A stretch of 64,000 nt of DNA from positions 744,001 to 808,000 of the forward strand of contig NZ_SDSI01000001.1 of the NCBI RefSeq assembly GCF_004153605.1, written 5' to 3'. The translations under genes and the position numbers were made by a program. The notes below the pieces were generated by a model. That model was not told where the DNA came from. It made no database searches and was given only the letters and a program-made list of their open reading frames with translations. Below are positions 58,841-64,000 of this stretch, piece after piece (positions within the stretch are counted from its first letter, which is position 1; each line of letters starts with the position of its first letter). This DNA comes from Qipengyuania_B thermophila. Its GTDB lineage: Bacteria > Pseudomonadota > Alphaproteobacteria > Sphingomonadales > Sphingomonadaceae.

Positions 58841-59956
58841 ATGACCACCGAACACGACCAACGCGTGGCCGACACCCTTGACCGGTTGCGCCAGGCGCAA
58901 GCGCCGGCGCAGGTGGAGGCGATCCGCATCGAGGCGCTGGGCAAGCAGGGCTGGGTCAGCCAGCTCATGAAGACACTGGGCGCGATGACGCCCGAGGCCC
59001 GGCAGGCCGAGGCGCCGCGCATCCAGGGCATGCGGACCCGGATCGCCGCCGCGATCGAAGAGCGCAAGGAGGCGCTGGAGGCCGAGGCGCTGGAACGGCG
59101 GCTTGCGGCCGAGCATCTCGACCTGACGCTGCCCGCGCCCGAACAGCCGCTTGGCACCGTGCACCCCGTCAGCCAGGTCATGGACGAGCTGGCGGAGATC
59201 TTCGCCGACCTGGGCTTCACCGTCGCCTCCGGTCCCGAGATCGAGGACGACTGGCACAACTTCACCGCGCTGAACATGGCCGAAACGCACCCGGCCCGGG
59301 CCATGCACGACACGTTCTACTTCCCCGATACGGGACCGCGGGGCCGACGGATGCTGCTGCGCACCCACACCTCGCCCGTGCAGATCCGGGCGATGATGGA
59401 ACAGGGGGCGCCGCTCCGCCTGATCGCGCCCGGCCGCGTCTATCGCTCGGACAGCGACGCCACCCACACGCCGATGTTCCATCAGGTCGAGGGGCTGGTC
59501 ATCGACCGCGGCATCCACCTCGGCCATCTGAAATGGACGCTGGAGACGTTCCTGCGTGCCTTTTTCGAGCGCAACGACCTCGTGCTGCGCCTGCGTCCGT
59601 CCTATTTTCCTTTCACCGAGCCGAGCGTCGAGGTCGATGTCGGCTTTGCGCTGGAGGACGGGCCGAGGGGACCGGTGCGCGTGCTGGGCGGCGACGGCGA
59701 TGCGCCAGGGCATGGCTGGATGGAGCTGCTGGGCAGCGGGATGGTCAACCGCCGGGTGCTCGAATCCGCCGGAGTGGACCCGGATGTCTATCAGGGGTTC
59801 GCGTTCGGGCTGGGGGTCGACCGGCTGGCGATGCTGAAATACGGCATGGACGATCTGCGCGCGTTCTTCGACGGCGATCTGCGCTGGCTGCGGCACTACG
59901 GGTTCGGCCCGTTCGCCCAGCCGTCGCTTTCGGCCGGCATCGGAGCACGGGCATGA
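58841..59956 (+). CDS. pheS: Phenylalanyl-tRNA synthetase alpha subunit
   Basis: Catalytic half of the alpha2-beta2 enzyme that charges tRNA-Phe. The 371 residues have an N-terminal coiled coil (residues 1-100), then class II motifs: ASGPEIEDDWHNFTALN, HTSPVQIRAM, motif 2 GRVYRSDSDATHTPMFHQVEGLVID, and motif 3 GLGVDRLAMLKYGMDDLR. A GTG at 58820 could add seven residues; ATG 58841 fits homologues better. Overlaps pheT by four bases. Confidence 0.97.
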   Translation: MTTEHDQRVADTLDRLRQAQAPAQVEAIRIEALGKQGWVSQLMKTLGAMTPEARQAEAPRIQGMRTRIAAAIEERKEALEAEALERRLAAEHLDLTLPAPEQPLGTVHPVSQVMDELAEIFADLGFTVASGPEIEDDWHNFTALNMAETHPARAMHDTFYFPDTGPRGRRMLLRTHTSPVQIRAMMEQGAPLRLIAPGRVYRSDSDATHTPMFHQVEGLVIDRGIHLGHLKWTLETFLRAFFERNDLVLRLRPSYFPFTEPSVEVDVGFALEDGPRGPVRVLGGDGDAPGHGWMELLGSGMVNRRVLESAGVDPDVYQGFAFGLGVDRLAMLKYGMDDLRAFFDGDLRWLRHYGFGPFAQPSLSAGIGARA

Positions 59957-62343
59957 GGTTCTCGCTCGAATGGCTGCGCGCCTTTCTCGACACGGACGCG
60001 TCGGCGCAGGAGATCGCCCGGACGCTGAACCGGATCGGGCACGAGGTCGAGAGTGTGGACGATCCCGCCGACCGGCTGCGCGGCTTTCGCGTGGCCCGCG
60101 TGCTGACGGCGCAGAGGCATCCGCAGGCGGACAAGCTGCAGGTGCTGACCGTGGACGCCGGGGACGGGGAGCCGCTGCAGGTTGTCTGCGGCGCGCCCAA
60201 CGCGCGCGCCGGAATGCTGGGCGTTCTGGGGCTGCCCGGAGCGGTGGTGCCGGCAAGCGGGATGGAGCTGCGCCGCAGCGCCATCCGGGGTGTCGAGTCG
60301 CACGGCATGATGTGCTCCGTCCGCGAGCTCGACCTCGGGGACGAGCATGACGGGATCATCGAGCTGCCCGCAGATGCTCCCGTCGGCGCCAGCTTCGCCG
60401 ACTATCAGGACGCCTCCCCCGTGTTCGACGTGGCCGTCACCCCGAATAGGCCCGACTGTATGGGGGTGCTGGGGATCGCACGTGATCTGGCGGCGGCGGG
60501 CGCGGGTGCGCTGCGGCCGCTCGCCGTGCCCAAGGTGGCGGACAGCTTCGCCTGTCCGGTCGAGATCCGCGCGGACGACGCCGAGGGTTGCCCGGCGTTC
60601 TACGGCCGCGTGGTCCGCGGCATCGCCAACCGCGCGTCCCCCGACTGGCTCCAGCGCCGCCTGCTGGCCGCCGGGCAGCGGCCGATCAACGCCGTGGTGG
60701 ATGCGACCAATTACCTGATGCTCGCCTACGGCCGCCCTGCCCATGCCTATGATCTGGCCAGGCTGTCGGGCGCGGTGACGGCGCGGCGGGCGCAGCCCGG
60801 CGAGCAGGTGGAGGCGCTGAACGGGCGCACCTACGCGCTCGACGGGGAGATGACGGTCATCGCCGATGCGCAGCGCGTGCACGACATTGCCGGCATCATG
60901 GGGGGCGAGCATTCCGGCGTCACCGAGGCGACCACCGATGTGCTGCTCGAGATCGCCTATTTCGACCCCGCGCGGGTGGGAATGACCGGACGGCGGCTGG
61001 GGCTGACATCGGATGCCCGCACACGCTTCGAGCGCGGCGTCGACCCGGCCTTCCTGGATGCGGGCATGGCGCTCCTGACCGATCTCGTGCTGCGAAGCTG
61101 TGGCGGCGAGGCGAGCGCCGTCGTGCGCGCCGGCACGCCGCCGGATCAGCCGCAGGCGGTCGCCTTCGACCCCGCGCTGACGCAGCGGCTGGGCGGGGTC
61201 AGTGTGCCCGAAGCCGAGCAGCGCCGGATCCTCGAGGCGCTGGACTTCCGCGTCGCCGAGGACTGGCGCGTCACCGTGCCGCCACGGCGCCATGACATCG
61301 AAGGCGCGGCCGATCTGGTGGAGGAGGTCGTCCGCATCCACGGCCTCGACCGTGTGGCGAGCGTCGCCCTGCCGCGCGCCGAGGGCGTCGCCAGGCCGAC
61401 CGCGACGCCGCTTCAGGCGACCGAACGGCGCCTGCGCCGGGCGGCTGCCGCCCGCGGCCTTCACGAGGCGGTGACCTGGTCGTTTCTCCCGCGCGCGCAA
61501 GCCGACCGCTTCGCTCCGGAAGGAGCGTCGCTGTGGACGCTGGAGAACCCGATCAGCGAGGACCTGAAGGTGATGCGCCCCTCGCTTCTTCCCGGCCTGC
61601 TGATGGCTGCCAAGCGCAACGCCGACCGCGGGATCGACAGCATCCGCCTGTTCGAGCTGGGACGCCGCTATGCCCGCGCGGCCGATGGCCTCAGCGACGA
61701 ACGCCCTACGCTCGGCCTGCTGCTGGCCGGCGAGCGTCGCCCGCGCGGGTGGCGGCACGGCAAGGCCGAAGCGTTCGACGCCTTCGACGCCAAGGCCGAG
61801 GCGCTGGCGCTGCTCGCGCTCGCCGGCGCGCCGGTCGGCAACCTGCAGGTGATGGGCGAGGCGGGGCCGCAGTTCCATCCCGGCCAGTCGGCCACCCTGC
61901 GGCTCGGTCCCAAGACGGTGCTGGCCCGGTTCGGAGCCCTGCACCCGGCCACGCTGAAGGCCTTCGACATCGGTGGACCCGTGGTCGCGGCGGAACTCCA
62001 TCTGGATGCCCTGCCGGCGAGGAAGAGCGCCGGTTTCGCCCGCCCGCCCTATGTGCCGGCGGCGCTGCAATCCGTGGCACGCGATTTCGCGTTTCTGGTT
62101 CCCCTTGATCTTCCCGCAGCCGACCTCGTGCGCGCCGTCCGCGGCGCCGACAGGAGCGCGATCGTGGACGCGCGGGTTTTCGACGTCTTCACCGGACAGG
62201 GCGTTCCGGACGGGCACAAGTCCCTGGCAATCGAGGTGACGCTGCAGCCGGGGGAGAAGAGTTTCACCGAAGCGGACTTGAAGGGTGTGTCCGATCGCAT
62301 CGTTGCGGCCGCGGCTCGGCTCGGCGGGGAACTGCGCGCATGA
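59953..62343 (+). CDS. pheT: Phenylalanyl-tRNA synthetase beta subunit
   Basis: The 796-residue partner of PheS. Domain order: EMAP/tRNA-binding domain (about 40-150, with HPQADKLQVLTVDAGDG and VVCGAPNARAGM), B3/B4 editing domain (YGRVVRGIANRASPDWLQRRL, INAVVDATNYLMLAYGRPAHAYD), B5 domain (VTVPPRRHDIEGAADLVEEVVRIHG), synthetase-like core, and C-terminal anticodon-binding domain (FVPLD region near residue 715 and QPGEKSFTEADL). Start ATG 59953 within the pheS stop. Confidence 0.97.
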   Translation: MRFSLEWLRAFLDTDASAQEIARTLNRIGHEVESVDDPADRLRGFRVARVLTAQRHPQADKLQVLTVDAGDGEPLQVVCGAPNARAGMLGVLGLPGAVVPASGMELRRSAIRGVESHGMMCSVRELDLGDEHDGIIELPADAPVGASFADYQDASPVFDVAVTPNRPDCMGVLGIARDLAAAGAGALRPLAVPKVADSFACPVEIRADDAEGCPAFYGRVVRGIANRASPDWLQRRLLAAGQRPINAVVDATNYLMLAYGRPAHAYDLARLSGAVTARRAQPGEQVEALNGRTYALDGEMTVIADAQRVHDIAGIMGGEHSGVTEATTDVLLEIAYFDPARVGMTGRRLGLTSDARTRFERGVDPAFLDAGMALLTDLVLRSCGGEASAVVRAGTPPDQPQAVAFDPALTQRLGGVSVPEAEQRRILEALDFRVAEDWRVTVPPRRHDIEGAADLVEEVVRIHGLDRVASVALPRAEGVARPTATPLQATERRLRRAAAARGLHEAVTWSFLPRAQADRFAPEGASLWTLENPISEDLKVMRPSLLPGLLMAAKRNADRGIDSIRLFELGRRYARAADGLSDERPTLGLLLAGERRPRGWRHGKAEAFDAFDAKAEALALLALAGAPVGNLQVMGEAGPQFHPGQSATLRLGPKTVLARFGALHPATLKAFDIGGPVVAAELHLDALPARKSAGFARPPYVPAALQSVARDFAFLVPLDLPAADLVRAVRGADRSAIVDARVFDVFTGQGVPDGHKSLAIEVTLQPGEKSFTEADLKGVSDRIVAAAARLGGELRA

Positions 62344-63092
62344 AAACGGCACTCGTGACGGGCGCCACGGCCGGGATCGGCCGCGCCTGCGTGGACGCCC
62401 TCATCGGCGGCGGCTGGCGGGTGGTGGGCACGGGCCGGCGGGCCGAACGGCTGGCCGAACTTGAACGGATCCACGGCGAGGACCGCTTCCGCGCCGCCGC
62501 GTTCGACATGCGCGACGACGCCGGCCGCGAGGCGGCGCTCGGCGCCCTTTCCGGGGCGTTCGCGGACATCGACCTGCTGGTCAACAACGCCGGCCTCGCG
62601 CTCGGCACGGCGCCGGCACAGGACTGTGCGCTGTCGGACTGGCGCACGATGATCGACACCAACGTCACCGCTCTGGTCGCGCTCACCCACGCGCTGCTGC
62701 CGCAGCTCATCGCCCGGCGCGGCGCGATCATCAACGTGTCGTCGGTGGCGGCGACGACGCCCTACACGGGCGGCAACGTCTATGGCGCGACCAAGGCGTT
62801 CGTGCGGCAGTTCACGCTGAACCTGCGCTGCGACCTGCACGGCACGGGCGTGCGCGTCACCTCGGTCGAGCCGGGCATGGTGGAGACGGAATTCACCCTG
62901 GTGCGCACCGGCGGCAATGCGGAGGCGCATCGCCGCCTTTACGAAGGCGCCGAGCCGATGACCGCGCAGGACATCGCCGCCACCATCCGCTGGATCGCCG
63001 AGCTGCCGCCGCATCTCAACGTCAACACGCTGGAGCTGATGCCGGTCAGCCAGAGCTGGGCCGGATTCCAGGTGGCGCGCACGCCGGGCTGA
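62340..63092 (+). CDS. Short-chain dehydrogenase (YdfG-like SDR)
   Basis: A 250-residue SDR with VTGATAGIGRACVDALI at the N-terminus, DLLVNNAGLALGT, INVSSVAATTPYTGGNVYGATKAFVRQF (Ser, Tyr and Lys catalytic set) and VEPGMVETEFTLVRTGG. The closest known type is the NADP-dependent 3-hydroxy acid (serine/allo-threonine) dehydrogenase YdfG. Its ATG overlaps the pheT stop, so it is translated with the synthetase although not functionally related. Confidence 0.9.
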   Translation: MKTALVTGATAGIGRACVDALIGGGWRVVGTGRRAERLAELERIHGEDRFRAAAFDMRDDAGREAALGALSGAFADIDLLVNNAGLALGTAPAQDCALSDWRTMIDTNVTALVALTHALLPQLIARRGAIINVSSVAATTPYTGGNVYGATKAFVRQFTLNLRCDLHGTGVRVTSVEPGMVETEFTLVRTGGNAEAHRRLYEGAEPMTAQDIAATIRWIAELPPHLNVNTLELMPVSQSWAGFQVARTPG

Positions 63093-63152
63093 ACGGGGCC
63101 GTCCCGACACATTTACCCGCTGGCAAGCATGGCGGGGGCATGTGCTGGCCTC

Positions 63153-64000
63153 ATGAGGCGTGCCACCGCGGATCCCCATGGCGCCGTGCTCCTGCCACCG
63201 CGTGCCACGACGACCAGCACGGCGGGACGACGCGTGCTGGCCGCTGTCCTCGTCGCACAGGCATTGAGCGCCGCGCTGCTGGTGCTGATCCTGTCCACGA
63301 CCGGGCAGCGCCTGTCGGCCGAGTTCCTGCCGCTGGCGCTGCTCGGCCTCGGGCTGGGCGGGGTGGCCGGATGGTGCCGGTTCCGCATGCTCCACTGGCG
63401 GCTTGGGGATGCGGCGCTTGCCGGGGCGCTGTTCACCAGCGGGACGCTGCTGTGCGGGCTGGTGGCGTGCCTCGGGCTCAGGCTCGGTCTGCCGCTGGCC
63501 GACACGGCGCTCCTCGCTGCCGATTCCCGCCTTGGCATCGACGTGGCCGCCGCCACGCATGCCGTGGCTGCGCGTCCCTGGGCGTCGGCGGCGCTGTTCC
63601 GGGCCTACGACCTGTCAGCCATGCTGTGCGTGGCGGCTGTCGTCTGGCACCTCGCGCGCGGTCACCGCCAGGGGCTGTGGGCGCTGTTCGGCACGGCCAT
63701 GCTGGCGATGCAGGCGACGGCTGCGCTTTCGCTTCTTTTCCCGGCGCGCGGTGCAGCGGCGATGCTGGGCCTCGAGACGCTGCAGGGCGCGGGCCTGCCG
63801 CACGGGGCGGGCACCTACGCGCTGGCGGCGTTCGAACGGTTCTACCTTGGAGGCGAGCTGCTGGTGCGGCCCGACGACCTCGAGGGGATCGTCTGCTTTC
63901 CCTCCTTCCACACGGTGATGGCGCTGCTGGCGGCGCAGGGCTTTGCCGGCACCCGCCTGCGCTGGCCGGCAACCGCGTGGGCGGCGCTCACCATCGTGTC
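63153..64000 (+). CDS. PAP2-superfamily membrane phosphatase/transferase, 3' end outside window
   Basis: An open frame with no stop before the window ends, at least 282 residues. An Arg-rich cytoplasmic N-terminus of about 25 residues is followed by several hydrophobic helices. The motif GIVCFPSFHTVMALLAA near residue 255 is the central PAP2 signature (PSxHT with catalytic His), in the PAP2_3 form shared with inositol-phosphoceramide-synthase-like enzymes. It probably dephosphorylates or transfers phosphate head groups of lipids. The third catalytic motif (second His) lies beyond the window. GTG/ATG starts nearby have no strong ribosome site; ATG 63153 is chosen. Confidence 0.8.
   Translation, partial: MRRATADPHGAVLLPPRATTTSTAGRRVLAAVLVAQALSAALLVLILSTTGQRLSAEFLPLALLGLGLGGVAGWCRFRMLHWRLGDAALAGALFTSGTLLCGLVACLGLRLGLPLADTALLAADSRLGIDVAAATHAVAARPWASAALFRAYDLSAMLCVAAVVWHLARGHRQGLWALFGTAMLAMQATAALSLLFPARGAAAMLGLETLQGAGLPHGAGTYALAAFERFYLGGELLVRPDDLEGIVCFPSFHTVMALLAAQGFAGTRLRWPATAWAALTIV

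Noticed and set aside
1..64000. Mobile elements, prophage or CRISPR
   Set aside because: No transposase, integrase, terminal inverted repeats, cas genes or regularly spaced repeats were seen; the 14-bp repeat at 58012 and the RHS remnant are the only repeat-like or mobile-like traces.

Overview
The window looks like chromosomal DNA of a sphingomonad-type alphaproteobacterium (order Sphingomonadales). G+C is visibly very high. Supporting clues are the complete general-stress-response core (PhyR, PhyK-type kinase, NepR, EcfG), MipZ for division-site placement, a single-domain response regulator beside phyR, PhaC with a phasin, a TonB/ExbB/ExbD/ExbD operon, a membrane-anchored cytochrome c of the CycM type, and frequent GTG/TTG starts. 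Nearly everything is core chromosome. I see no prophage, insertion sequence, integrase or CRISPR array. The only clear debris is a broken RHS/YD-repeat remnant beside two tRNA genes.

Layout, left to right. 0-4.3 kb: the end of a 3-hydroxyacyl-CoA dehydrogenase, a small acidic protein, a DUF202 membrane protein and mutS. 4.3-11.2 kb: an eight-gene Mrp/Mbh-like cation/proton antiporter operon on the minus strand. 11.4-15.0 kb: a ferric-iron ABC importer. 15.0-15.8 kb: RHS remnant, tRNA-Thr and tRNA-Cys. 15.8-17.9 kb: enoyl-CoA hydratase and an AlaC-type aminotransferase. 18.0-20.7 kb: polyhydroxyalkanoate synthase and phasin. 20.8-23.6 kb: clpS, lptF, lptG. 23.7-26.1 kb: a divergent fatty-acid desaturase and a large GNAT-fold protein. 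26.2-30.6 kb: the general stress response locus. 30.6-36.9 kb: AI-2E-family permease, sodB, a dicarboxylate symporter, glmM, thiD and a LOG protein. 37.0-39.5 kb: a DUF305/beta-propeller fusion. 39.5-49.9 kb: tRNA-Gln, ppx, rlmE, cytochrome c, panC, mipZ, a J-domain protein, phosphomannomutase, a BON protein and a ligase-associated helicase. 50.0-52.8 kb: the TonB system. 53.0-64.0 kb: two unknown exported proteins, glpX, prs, a HisN-like phosphatase, two SDRs, rpmI-rplT, pheS-pheT and the beginning of a PAP2-type membrane phosphatase.

The most interesting part is regulatory. Several EcfG-type promoters (GGAAC, 16-17 bases, then CGTT or close to it) can be read in intergenic DNA. One lies between the phyK-type kinase and nepR-ecfG and reads well in both directions. 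One lies in front of the whole Mrp operon. One drives an unannotated minus-strand transcript of about 87 nt upstream of phyR. That transcript would fold into a hairpin with a C-rich (CCCCCCUCCC) loop followed by a strong Rho-independent terminator. This is the expected design of a stress-induced antisense-to-Shine-Dalgarno small RNA, and it is the best candidate for something undescribed here.

Metabolically, 3-hydroxyacyl-CoA dehydrogenase, enoyl-CoA hydratase, PhaC and phasin fit carbon storage as PHA. glpX, prs and glmM/pgm supply sugar phosphates for nucleotides and envelope. lptFG, pgm and glmM serve outer-membrane and wall synthesis. The iron importer and TonB system handle iron and other TonB-dependent uptake.
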